Source of the DNA: Pollutimonas thiosulfatoxidans
GTDB taxonomy: Bacteria; Pseudomonadota; Gammaproteobacteria; Burkholderiales; Burkholderiaceae_B
Length of the DNA stretch: 64,000 bases
Assembly (NCBI RefSeq): GCF_004022565.1
Contig: NZ_CP022987.1
Location: 1,240,001 to 1,304,000, forward strand
Direction: 5' to 3'
Positions 36,155 through 44,560 of this stretch are shown piece by piece (within the stretch, counting starts at the first letter, position 1; every line of letters starts with the position of its first letter). The position numbers were made by a program, and so were the translations under genes. Below the pieces are notes generated by a model. That model ran no database searches. It was not told the DNA's origin and saw only the letters and a program-made list of their open reading frames with translations.

Positions 36155-37912
36155 ATGGCGAGCCATTCTAAAAAATCCCTGATCCCGACCACGTTCTACG
36201 ACCAGGCTAATCATCCCCGTCGCGGTTTCTATTGGTTGACGCCGGTTATCGTCCTGATCCTGTACCTGTGTGTCATGGGCGTCTTCATGTGGCTGCAGCA
36301 ATTGCACAATGACAGTGTCATGTTCGTAACCATCGACCAGGAGACACGGCAACAGCGCCTGATCATGGTGGTCATCGCCCTATCTTGCGTGATTGTGCTT
36401 AGCTTGCTGGCCCTGTGGCGCTATACGCGCTTTCGCACGCGTGCGGAAGCCGCGCTTATTGCCGAGACGGGATTCCGCCGCGCCATGGAAAACTCCATGT
36501 CCACCGGCATGCGGGTCTTTGACATGCATGGGCGCATCGCCTACGTAAACCCGGCATTTTGCCGGATGATAGGCTGGAACGAAGCCGATCTTATCGGGCG
36601 CACCACCCCCTTCCCCTACTGGCTGCCGGGTCGGCATGCGCAGCACCAGGAGACACTTGACATCCTGTTGTCGGGCCGCACGCCCAGCAGCGGGCTGGAA
36701 GTGGAAGCGCAGCGCCGCGATGGGTCGCGATTTACGGCACGCATGTATGTGTCACCCTTGCGCGATCCCAATGGCGAACAGATCGGCTGGATGACGTCCA
36801 TGACCGACATCACCGAACCAAAGCGGATCCGCGAGGCCCTTACCGCCGCGCACGAACGCTTCATGACGGTACTGGAAGGTCTGGACGATGCCATCTCTGT
36901 CGTGGCCGACACCTCCGATGGTCTGGAGCTCTTGTTTGCCAATCGTACGTACCGCCGATTCTTTGGCGCCCAATCGAACGGACACGCCGAGCTGCTGGGC
37001 GGGCGTCTGGGCCGCTTCACCGACGAAACGGTAGAGATTTTTTCCGACTCGGCGCAGCGCTGGTTTGAAGTCCATCACCGCATGCTGGCCTGGACAGATG
37101 GCCGCCGCGTCAGGTTGCAAGTGGCTCGCGACATCACAGAACGTCGCACGCACGAAGAAGCCTCGCGCCTGCAGCAAGAAAAAATCCAGCTCACCAGCCG
37201 CCTGACCACCATGGGCGAAATGGCCTCGTCGCTGGCCCACGAGCTGAACCAGCCACTGACGGCCATATCGAACTACAGCATGGGCGCGGTCGCCATGCTC
37301 AAGTCGGGTAACGCCGAGCCCACACGCCTGCTCGAGGCGCTGGAAAAAGCGGCGAAGCAAGCGGAGCGCGCAGGCAAGATCATCAGCCGCATCCGCGAGT
37401 TCGTCAAACGCAGCGAACCCAGGCGCCAGCGCGTGCCTGTGACGCGCATCGTCGACAATGCCGTGGGCTTTGCCGACATCGACGCGCGCAAGCGTCAGGT
37501 CGACATTCAGTTGCAGGTGCCCGATCCGCTGCCCGATGTGCTTGCCGATCCCATACTGATCGAACAGGTGTTGCTCAATCTGCTCAAGAACGGCGTCGAA
37601 GCCATGGAGAAAAGCGACTACCGCGTATTGCATGTCGTGGTCACAGACCAGGGGCCTCTGATAGAAATCGCAGTCATCGACCGCGGCCACGGCTTGCGCG
37701 ACCCCGAACGCTTGTTCGAGCCGTTTTACAGCACCAAGTCCGAAGGCCTGGGCATGGGGCTTAATATCTGCCGTACTATTATTGAATCTCACCACGGACG
37801 GCTATGGGCCGGTCCTAACCCCGACGGCGGCACCATTTTCCGTTTCACCCTGCCATGTGCTCAGCCACAAGCCTCGAGCACGTCAGAAGACACCCAGGAG
37901 TTGCATGCATGA
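36155..37912 (+). CDS. Membrane PAS-domain sensor histidine kinase (FixL/DctS-like)
   Basis: A 585-residue kinase with two transmembrane helices (about 27-50 and 69-89) that bracket only a short periplasmic loop. Two PAS regions follow (about 104-220, with YVNPAFCRMIGWNEADLIG, and 231-328). The HisKA dimerisation domain has the phospho-acceptor His362 in SSLAHELNQPLTAISNY, and the ATPase domain has LLKNGVEAM, DRGHGL and GLGMGL. No heme-binding His environment is evident, so an oxygen-sensing role should not be assumed. The stop overlaps the start of the response regulator. It is divergent from the pyruvate dehydrogenase operon. Confidence 0.92.
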   Translation: MASHSKKSLIPTTFYDQANHPRRGFYWLTPVIVLILYLCVMGVFMWLQQLHNDSVMFVTIDQETRQQRLIMVVIALSCVIVLSLLALWRYTRFRTRAEAALIAETGFRRAMENSMSTGMRVFDMHGRIAYVNPAFCRMIGWNEADLIGRTTPFPYWLPGRHAQHQETLDILLSGRTPSSGLEVEAQRRDGSRFTARMYVSPLRDPNGEQIGWMTSMTDITEPKRIREALTAAHERFMTVLEGLDDAISVVADTSDGLELLFANRTYRRFFGAQSNGHAELLGGRLGRFTDETVEIFSDSAQRWFEVHHRMLAWTDGRRVRLQVARDITERRTHEEASRLQQEKIQLTSRLTTMGEMASSLAHELNQPLTAISNYSMGAVAMLKSGNAEPTRLLEALEKAAKQAERAGKIISRIREFVKRSEPRRQRVPVTRIVDNAVGFADIDARKRQVDIQLQVPDPLPDVLADPILIEQVLLNLLKNGVEAMEKSDYRVLHVVVTDQGPLIEIAVIDRGHGLRDPERLFEPFYSTKSEGLGMGLNICRTIIESHHGRLWAGPNPDGGTIFRFTLPCAQPQASSTSEDTQELHA

Positions 37913-38535
37913 CCACACCTCAGACGCCCAACACCATATTCATTGTGGATGACGACGAAGCCGTCCGTGATTCACTGCGATGGCTGTTGGAAGCCAACGG
38001 CTATCGGGTACGCAGCTTCAGCGGCGCGGAAGAGTTCCTGAACGCCTATGAACCCGACCAGGTCGGCGTACTGATCGCTGACGTGCGCATGCCGGGCATG
38101 AGCGGTCTGGAACTCCAGGAAGAACTTCTGGCACGGCAGGCGCCCTTGCCCATCGTCTTCATTACCGGCCACGGCGATGTCCCCATGGCGGTGTCGACCA
38201 TGAAAAAAGGCGCCATCGATTTTCTCGAGAAGCCCTTCAACGAAACCGATCTGCGCGCCATCGTCGCACGCATGCTCGAGCAGGCGGCCGAAAGAGTCAC
38301 CCAGGTGCAGGCGCAAAAGAACCATCAGGCGGTGCTCAGCCGCTTGACCGCACGCGAACAGCAAGTGCTCGAGCGCATCGTGGCCGGACGCCTGAACAAG
38401 CAAATCGCCGGCGACCTGAACATCAGCATCAAGACGGTAGAGGCGCATCGCGCCAATATCATGGAAAAGCTGGAAGTCACGACAGTTGCCGACCTCATGA
38501 AAATCGCGCTGACCAAGGCCGAGGGCACGGCATGA
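37909..38535 (+). CDS. FixJ-type response regulator with LuxR-type HTH
   Basis: The cognate regulator of the preceding kinase. The 208 residues consist of a receiver domain (acidic pocket VDDDE, phospho-acceptor Asp58 in LIADVRMPG, Thr86, Lys108 in EKPF) and a C-terminal GerE/LuxR HTH (LTAREQQVLERIVAGRLNKQIA, IKTVEAHRANIMEKL). The start at 37909 (MTTPQTPNTIF) overlaps the kinase stop by 4 nt; the frame to 37855 lies in the kinase gene. Its stop overlaps the folD start by 4 nt. Target genes are unknown; the divergent aceE promoter is a natural candidate. Confidence 0.92.
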   Translation: MTTPQTPNTIFIVDDDEAVRDSLRWLLEANGYRVRSFSGAEEFLNAYEPDQVGVLIADVRMPGMSGLELQEELLARQAPLPIVFITGHGDVPMAVSTMKKGAIDFLEKPFNETDLRAIVARMLEQAAERVTQVQAQKNHQAVLSRLTAREQQVLERIVAGRLNKQIAGDLNISIKTVEAHRANIMEKLEVTTVADLMKIALTKAEGTA

Positions 38536-39410
38536 CCGCAAGTATTATCGATGGCAAGGCCTTGTCCGACGCCGTCAAGGCAGACGTCGCCAAGCGGGTA
38601 CAAGAACTAAAGACGACGGGCATCGTGCCTGGCCTGGCCGTGGTGCTGGTGGGGGAAGACCCCGCCTCGCAAGTCTACGTACGCAACAAGGCAGCCGCCT
38701 GCGAGAAGGCCGGCTTGCACTCGCGCGTCGTACGACTGGATGCCGATATTTCCGAGCAAGAGCTGCTTGATGTCGTGCATCAGTTAAACGACGACGACGA
38801 AATAGACGGAATACTGGTGCAGCTTCCGCTACCGCGCGATATGGACTCAGCGCGTGTCATCGAAACCATTGCCGCCGCAAAGGACGTCGATGGCTTCCAC
38901 ATCAGCAATGCTGGCTTGCTGATGACGGGGCGGCCGCTGTTTCGCCCCTGCACACCATACGGCATCATGAAGATGCTTGAATCTGAAAACGTATCGCTTT
39001 GGGGCGCCGAAGCGGTGATCGTGGGCGCCAGCAATATAGTGGGCAAGCCCATGGCCATGCTGATGCTGGCTGCCGGCGCCACCGTAACCTTATGCAATTC
39101 CAAAACCCGCGACCTGGGTGCGCAAACGCGCCGAGCCGATGTGCTGGTTGTGGCGACGGGCAAGCCTGGCATGGTTACCGGCGACATGATCAAGCCCGGC
39201 GCCGTCGTTATCGATGTCGGCATCAACCGCAATGACGACGGCAAGCTGGTGGGCGATGTCGACTTCGCATCTGCCAGCCAGGTGGCGGGCGCCATCACAC
39301 CCGTACCTGGCGGTGTCGGTCCCATGACCATCGCCATGCTGCTGGTCAATACGCTGGAAGCCGCCGAACGCCGCGCGGCCCATCACCACCCCGCCCCAGT
39401 TGGGCTCTGA
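38532..39410 (+). CDS. folD: Methylenetetrahydrofolate dehydrogenase/cyclohydrolase
   Basis: FolD interconverts 5,10-methylene-, methenyl- and 10-formyl-THF. The 292 residues show VGEDPASQVYVRNK (catalytic Lys in YVRNK), LVQLPLPRDMD, KDVDGFHISN, the NADP site VGASNIVGKPMAML, and PVPGGVGPMTIAML. ATGA overlap with the response regulator ties it to the two-component genes in one transcript. Confidence 0.97.
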   Translation: MTASIIDGKALSDAVKADVAKRVQELKTTGIVPGLAVVLVGEDPASQVYVRNKAAACEKAGLHSRVVRLDADISEQELLDVVHQLNDDDEIDGILVQLPLPRDMDSARVIETIAAAKDVDGFHISNAGLLMTGRPLFRPCTPYGIMKMLESENVSLWGAEAVIVGASNIVGKPMAMLMLAAGATVTLCNSKTRDLGAQTRRADVLVVATGKPGMVTGDMIKPGAVVIDVGINRNDDGKLVGDVDFASASQVAGAITPVPGGVGPMTIAMLLVNTLEAAERRAAHHHPAPVGL

Positions 39411-39418
39411 ATAAAGCA

Positions 39419-41488
39419 ATGAATCAAAATCCCCTGTTGGTCCCTGTAGCCTCCCTTATTGATTACGCCGCCGTGCAGCCCGCTCATATCGAGCCGGCCA
39501 TTACGCAATTGATCTCGCAAGCGCGGATCGCCATAGAACGTGGTGCCGACCCGGCCCTCCCGGCCACCTGGGACGCCATCATCGAGCCGCTGGAAGATGC
39601 GTCCGAGCCGTTGTGGCGCGCCTGGTCTGTGGCTGGCCACCTGAATGCCGTGGTCAACACGCCCGAGCTGCGCGCCGCCTATAACGTCTGCCTGCCTCTT
39701 ATTACCGAGTTTTCCACCTGGGTAGGCCTGCACACCGGCCTGTACGCCCAGTACAAGCGCTTGCAGGCCTCGTCCGATTTCGCGCAGCTTACGCCCGTGC
39801 GCCAACGCGTCATCGAACTGGCCCTGCGCGACTTTCGCCTCAGCGGCGTCGAACTGGAAGGCGAAGACCGCCGTCGCTACGCCGAGGTCTCCGACCAGCA
39901 AGCCCAGGCATCGCAAAAATTCTCGGAAAACGTGCTCGACAGTGTGGACCGCTGGTCGCTGCATATTACGGACGCTACCCGGCTGGCGGGGCTCCCGGAC
40001 GATGTCTTGCAGGCAACGGCAGCCGCCGCTCGCGAGGATGGTCTGGAAGGCTGGAAACTAAGCCTGAAGATGCCCTGCTATCTTCCCGTGATGCAGTCCG
40101 CCAGGGATCGCGAACTACGGCGCGAGATGTATCGTGCTTATTCAACCATCGCATCCGAACAAGGCGATCCGGAGCTGGACAACTCGCAACTGATCGAACA
40201 GTTGTTGAAGCTGCGTTCCCAGGAGGCCTCCTTGCTTGGCTATGGCAGCTTTGCACAATTGCGACTGCAAACCCGCATGGCCGAAAGCGCGGAACAGGTG
40301 GTGGACTTCCTGCGTGAACTGGCAGGCAAGGCCAAGCCTTACGCGCGACGCGATCTGGCCCAACTACAGGATTTTGCCCACAGCACACTCGGGCTGGACG
40401 AGCTGCAACCCTGGGACATGGCGTTTGCCTCCGAGCGCCTGCGCGAATCGCGCTACGCGTATTCCGAAGAAGAGATCAAGCAGTACTTCACAGAACCGCG
40501 CGTCTTGCAAGGCCTGTTCCATGTCATTGAGACCTTGTTTGGCGTAGCCCTGCGGCCTGCGAAATTGCCCGTCTGGCACGCTCACGCCCAGGCGCTGGAA
40601 GTCGTCGCAGACGGCGCAGTGCTGGGTGTTCTTTACCTGGACCTGTATGCACGCCAGGGCAAACAAAGCGGTGCCTGGGTGGATAGCGAGCGCAATCGCC
40701 GACGCAGCGCCGCCGGCCTGCAGACACCGGTCGTCTACCTGACCTGCAACTTCTCCGAGCCCCAGAATGGCAAGCCAGCCCTGCTGACTCACGACGACGT
40801 CATCACCCTATTCCACGAAAGTGGCCACGCCTTGCATGCCTTGCTGTCCCAGGTGGACGAGCCCGGCGCTTCGCCGTTTGCCAGTGTCGAGTGGGACGCC
40901 ATAGAACTGCCCTCACAGTTCATGGAGAACTTCTGCTGGGAATGGTCGGTTGTGCAAGCGTTGACATCCCATGTCGAGACCGGCGATCCCCTGCCGCGCG
41001 AGCTTTTCGACAAGCTGCTTGCCGCAAAGAATTTCCAGAGCGGCATGCAAATGCTGCGGCAGGTCGAATTCTCTTTATTCGACATGGCCATCCATCATCA
41101 GGCACAAGGCTTGTCGATCCAGGATGTGCTCGATGCATTGGAAGAGGTCCGCCGCGAAGTCGCGGTGTTGTTTCCTCCAGCGTGGCACCGCTTTCCCCAC
41201 AACTTCTCGCACTTGTTTGCCGGAGGCTACGGCGCCGGCTACTACAGCTACAAGTGGGCCGAAGTCTTGTCGGCCGACGCCTACGCCGCTTTCGAAGAGC
41301 ACGCTGCCCTATCTGGCGAGGTGCCCCCCAACACCTTGCACGCAGCCACCGGCCAGCGCTTCATGAAAGAGATCCTGGCAGTCGGCGGCTCGCGCCCCGC
41401 AGCGGCTTCCTTCGAGGCATTCCGCGGTCGCGCACCCGCCATCGACGCCCTGCTGCGCCACAGCGGCCTGGCTGAATCAGACCTATAA
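39419..41488 (+). CDS. prlC: Oligopeptidase A (M3 metallopeptidase)
   Basis: A cytoplasmic zinc endopeptidase that degrades signal peptides and short peptides. The 689 residues carry LFHESGHALH with zinc ligands His466 and His470, and the downstream Glu in the FASVEWDAIELPSQFMENF segment. The N terminus and length fit PrlC/OpdA rather than the dipeptidyl carboxypeptidase Dcp. It is 8 bp after folD and transcribed with it. The stop codon is followed within 10 bp by a perfect palindrome. Confidence 0.94.
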   Translation: MNQNPLLVPVASLIDYAAVQPAHIEPAITQLISQARIAIERGADPALPATWDAIIEPLEDASEPLWRAWSVAGHLNAVVNTPELRAAYNVCLPLITEFSTWVGLHTGLYAQYKRLQASSDFAQLTPVRQRVIELALRDFRLSGVELEGEDRRRYAEVSDQQAQASQKFSENVLDSVDRWSLHITDATRLAGLPDDVLQATAAAAREDGLEGWKLSLKMPCYLPVMQSARDRELRREMYRAYSTIASEQGDPELDNSQLIEQLLKLRSQEASLLGYGSFAQLRLQTRMAESAEQVVDFLRELAGKAKPYARRDLAQLQDFAHSTLGLDELQPWDMAFASERLRESRYAYSEEEIKQYFTEPRVLQGLFHVIETLFGVALRPAKLPVWHAHAQALEVVADGAVLGVLYLDLYARQGKQSGAWVDSERNRRRSAAGLQTPVVYLTCNFSEPQNGKPALLTHDDVITLFHESGHALHALLSQVDEPGASPFASVEWDAIELPSQFMENFCWEWSVVQALTSHVETGDPLPRELFDKLLAAKNFQSGMQMLRQVEFSLFDMAIHHQAQGLSIQDVLDALEEVRREVAVLFPPAWHRFPHNFSHLFAGGYGAGYYSYKWAEVLSADAYAAFEEHAALSGEVPPNTLHAATGQRFMKEILAVGGSRPAAASFEAFRGRAPAIDALLRHSGLAESDL

Positions 41489-41494
41489 TCGGGA

Positions 41495-41540
41495 TGGGGT
41501 CAGGTCTTGCAATCGTGCACGATTGCAAGACCTGACCCCA
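41495..41540. repeat. Perfect 46-nt palindrome between prlC and the SCO gene
   Basis: The 23 bases from 41495 (TGGGGTCAGGTCTTGCAATC then GTG) are followed directly by their exact reverse complement, with GTGCAC at the centre. GGGGTCAGGTC ends of this type occur as palindromes near Y1 (IS200/RAYT-like) transposase genes in other proteobacteria, from memory. No transposase is present here, so it may be a non-autonomous copy. It could also end prlC transcription, although no U-run follows. Confidence 0.8.
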
Positions 41541-41575
41541 CTACATGCTTGCTTTTCCAGGACGCCTGATTCGCC

Positions 41576-42172
41576 ATGAAAAACCTGATTCGTCTGCTGG
41601 CCTGCCTGGCCAGCGCTTGCCTGTTGTCTGTCGCTGTCGCCGCGCAAGGCGACTCTACGCTGCACAAGGTGCGCGGCTTCTTGCCGGACCTGAAGTTTTC
41701 CTTGCAAGGCGCAGGCAACAAGACGGTGACTGAAGAAAACTTCGACGACAAGATCGTACTGATGTTTTTCGGCTATGCCAGTTGCCCTGACGTGTGCCCG
41801 ACCACCATGGCGCAATTGGCGCAAGTCATGGAAGAGCTGGGTGACGACGCCGCCAAGGTACGCATCCTGTTCGTCAGCGTGGACCCCCACCGCGATACGC
41901 CGGACGTCCTGCAATCATACGTGGACGCCTTCGACAGCCACGCCATCGGCCTGACAGGCACGGAGAAACAAGTCGCCGACGTCGCCCGCCGCTATCGGGT
42001 AGCCTATCAGATCGAGAAGCCCAAGGGCGACGATACGGCCAACTATGAGGTCTCGCATAGCCGCGGGGTGTATGTGTTTGACGATGCTGGGCGGGCTCGG
42101 TATTTGGCGGCAGATACGGATGCTGTGGATGTGTTGCTGGCTGGAGTTAGGGAGTTGTTGGCTGAGGGGTGA
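41576..42172 (+). CDS. SCO1/SenC family copper chaperone
   Basis: A 198-residue thioredoxin-fold protein with an N-terminal signal or anchor (LIRLLACLASACLLSVAVAAQ). The copper-binding motif CPDVCPTT (Cys70, Cys74) and the distal His161 in YEVSHSRG are all present. Such proteins deliver copper to the CuA site of cytochrome oxidase or act in redox defence. The final 90 bases use T- and G-ending codons unlike the body of the gene. The Shine-Dalgarno is weak. No cytochrome oxidase genes lie in the window. Confidence 0.9.
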   Translation: MKNLIRLLACLASACLLSVAVAAQGDSTLHKVRGFLPDLKFSLQGAGNKTVTEENFDDKIVLMFFGYASCPDVCPTTMAQLAQVMEELGDDAAKVRILFVSVDPHRDTPDVLQSYVDAFDSHAIGLTGTEKQVADVARRYRVAYQIEKPKGDDTANYEVSHSRGVYVFDDAGRARYLAADTDAVDVLLAGVRELLAEG

Positions 42173-42559
42173 GCTAGGCTCTCAGTCTCAGTTAACTTGA
42201 TTGATCGTTTCTTACACGTGGCGGAAGGTCGGCTCGTAACGTTGTTGGGACGGGTTGGGTGCTTGGCATGCTTATGGCACCCCATCAGGGTTGAAAGAGG
42301 TCTGCGGGGCCGCAAAAATGCGCGCCCCTGCGGCGCGCATTTTTGCATTCGGGGTGATCTGGCGTGAGTGTGTTTTGGGTGCTGCGCATGGGTGACTCAT
42401 GCAATCCTACATGCGGCGCCTAGGCTGAGCGGCTGGTAGGCCTTGCGGTCCGACTTCATTACACTTCTTGGAAATTAACACGGTTTCTCACGTCTTCCGT
42501 CGCGCGTCGGGCATGAGGCTTGGTACACCTGCTTATCCCAAGGGGGCAAGAGAGGCAAG
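42173..42559. other. Gene-free gap upstream of the multidomain fusion gene
   Basis: The 387 bases hold no convincing gene. The first part is G- and T-rich and lower in GC than the neighbours. A strong hairpin sits at 42312-42346 (listed separately). The sequence from about 42400 to 42559 should contain the promoter of the downstream gene, but no convincing -35/-10 pair was found. Confidence 0.6.
42312..42346. terminator. Bidirectional-type terminator hairpin after the SCO gene
   Basis: GCAAAAATGCGCGCC (42312-42326) pairs perfectly over 15 bp with 42332-42346 around a CCTGC loop. The outer stem is A5/T5, so each strand reads GC-rich stem followed by a U-run, the form of a bidirectional intrinsic terminator. 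It would end transcription of the SCO gene and isolate the next gene. Confidence 0.75.
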
Positions 42560-44542
42560 ATGGCTGACCTTTGCATGGTGTCGGAAAGCGGAACCCAAGC
42601 CAATTGCAGGCGCCGGCGCTTGTGCTGGGGTGTATGGGCGTCATGCGTCTTGCTGATGGGATTCCTGTTATGGATGCCTAACGCGACAGCTCAGAACATC
42701 AACGACATATTGCGTATTTTGATGCCGCCGTCGCAGCAGCAACAAGCTGTTCCGCCGCCGGTGTATGTACCCCCTCCTACGTATTCGCCGCCAGCTACGC
42801 ATTCACGGCAGCACGTGCCCAAACCGGGGGTTTCACGGGCTGAAACACAGCAAGCCCAGCACATGCTGAATGAGTTGGGCTACGATGCGGGCCCGGCAGA
42901 CGGTGCAGCGGGACACCGGACCATAAGTGCGTTGAACGCGTTTCAAAGAGCCAATGGATTGGCCGTTACGGCGTCAATCGAGAAGCAGGGCCTGGCAACG
43001 CTTGCAGCCATACACCGGCACATCGTGGCAAGCAATGCGCTGACCATGCAGACCGAGCCATCGGCAGCCGCCGCGTCACCAGCGTCATTACCAGCCGACG
43101 CGCTGCCGTCACCTTCAGCATCAGCCATCGTGCGCCCCGATTCCGCCACCCTTGCACACCCTTCTTTTGATTGCACCCGCGCAAGCACACCGACCGAAAC
43201 CACTTTATGCAGTAACGCGGCATTGGCTATGCTGGACGTCCAGCTTTCCGAGCTTTATTCGCGCCAATTGTCCGGCCAGGGACCTCAAAAAGCCAAGGCC
43301 CAACAAGAGCAACGCCATTGGCTCGCCCAACGAAACCGCTGCGGCGCCGACGCTTCATGCCTGTTTAACGCCTATTCCGAACGTATTGCTCAGTTAGGGT
43401 CACCCAGCCAAGCTAACGCAAGTCCTGCGGCATCCCAAACAGCCACGCTTTCAACCACAAACCAGGTGGTCCAGGCTAAGCCGTCAACACCAAGCTCCGT
43501 GATGACGAAGGCTACGCAAAGCTCGGCCGCATCGCCGGCTGCGTCCATGGACCGCGTTCCCATGATGCTGGTGGTAGGTAAAGGCACCAAAGCCAGAACC
43601 TTTAAGGAGTTTGTCGCCGAAGCGAAGGCTAATCCCGGCTCAATCACCTACGCATCGAGCGGGGAAGGCAGCGCCCACCATCTGGCCATGGAAACGCTAA
43701 GCCAGCGTGCCGGCCTGAATATCGTGCACATCCCCTTTCGCAGTTCGGCGACCGCCCTGTTCGATGTCGCAGGCGGGCAGGTATCGGCCATGATGGCCAA
43801 TCTCGACACCAGTAAAGCCCTGATCCAGTCCGGCAAGGTGGTTCCGATAGCGGTTGCCCATGCGACCCGACTGCCGGAATTTCCCAACGTTCCTACATTG
43901 ACTGAAGAAGGCATAGAGGGCGTGGAAGCCGCTGCACTAGCAGGCACGCGCAAGGCACCAGCAGCGCCAGCTGATCCGGCACTGAACTATTCATCACGGG
44001 AAAACCAGCTGATGGCCTCACCCGGACGTTTGCCAGTGATTGTGCCAGAGACCTATTCCGAGCCGGATGAAGAGGAAATACGCTTGGCCATCATGCGTGA
44101 CATGGCGGCCGGGGGCGGTCGCATGCTGTCGCCCACCGCCGTTGAGATCGGAGCACCTCCGTTCGATCAGCTCATGCCGATTCGCCTGGACGCGACCAAA
44201 GTGGAAAAGGAATCCTGCAACCCCATGACCGGTAGACTCGCCTACACATGCGAGTTTCGTCTGTACTTGAAGGTGTCTATGCCCCCGCAATCAATGGGCT
44301 TTCTCCGCATGGGCGGCGGCAACGAATTCTTCGAAAACCTTCTCGACAAACAGCTTGCCTCAGTCAACAATGCGACACCGGGCCTAAAAGCCCACGTGTT
44401 CGTTTTGACGGATCAGGGATGGCGGTCTCCCTCCATGCGCAAAGAAAGCATCGATGCAACGCTAAAGACCTATTCCGAAACGCTGTCCGACTGGCCCGAG
44501 TGCCGGCTGGTGCAAGTGGGCAACGAGCTGAGGTGTGATTAA
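42560..44542 (+). CDS. Secreted multidomain protein: PG-binding, LprI-like, partial Bug receptor, novel C-terminal domain
   Basis: A 660-residue protein with no family I recognise as a whole. After an Arg-rich N region (RRRR at 17-20) comes a hydrophobic signal at about 21-44 ending ATAQ, so export is likely, perhaps by a long signal peptide. Then: a Pro-rich stretch (64-90); a peptidoglycan-binding type 1 domain (91-149: AQHMLNELGYDAGPADG, TISALNAFQRANGL); an Ala/Ser/Pro linker; an LprI/DUF1311-like four-Cys domain (203-279; Cys205, 217, 261, 267; QRHWLAQRNRC); a second linker; the middle of a Bug/TctC solute receptor (330-468: FVAEAKANPGSITYASSGEG, VHIPFRSSATALFDVAGGQV, LPEFPNVPTLTEEGIEG); and a C-terminal domain (500-660) with Cys553/Cys564 and Cys648/Cys659. 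The Bug part lacks the usual N- and C-terminal lobes' ends. Likely periplasmic; ligand and function unknown. GAGGCAAG precedes the ATG weakly. Confidence 0.8.
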   Translation: MADLCMVSESGTQANCRRRRLCWGVWASCVLLMGFLLWMPNATAQNINDILRILMPPSQQQQAVPPPVYVPPPTYSPPATHSRQHVPKPGVSRAETQQAQHMLNELGYDAGPADGAAGHRTISALNAFQRANGLAVTASIEKQGLATLAAIHRHIVASNALTMQTEPSAAAASPASLPADALPSPSASAIVRPDSATLAHPSFDCTRASTPTETTLCSNAALAMLDVQLSELYSRQLSGQGPQKAKAQQEQRHWLAQRNRCGADASCLFNAYSERIAQLGSPSQANASPAASQTATLSTTNQVVQAKPSTPSSVMTKATQSSAASPAASMDRVPMMLVVGKGTKARTFKEFVAEAKANPGSITYASSGEGSAHHLAMETLSQRAGLNIVHIPFRSSATALFDVAGGQVSAMMANLDTSKALIQSGKVVPIAVAHATRLPEFPNVPTLTEEGIEGVEAAALAGTRKAPAAPADPALNYSSRENQLMASPGRLPVIVPETYSEPDEEEIRLAIMRDMAAGGGRMLSPTAVEIGAPPFDQLMPIRLDATKVEKESCNPMTGRLAYTCEFRLYLKVSMPPQSMGFLRMGGGNEFFENLLDKQLASVNNATPGLKAHVFVLTDQGWRSPSMRKESIDATLKTYSETLSDWPECRLVQVGNELRCD

Positions 44543-44560
44543 TCGCTCGCAACCGCAGCA

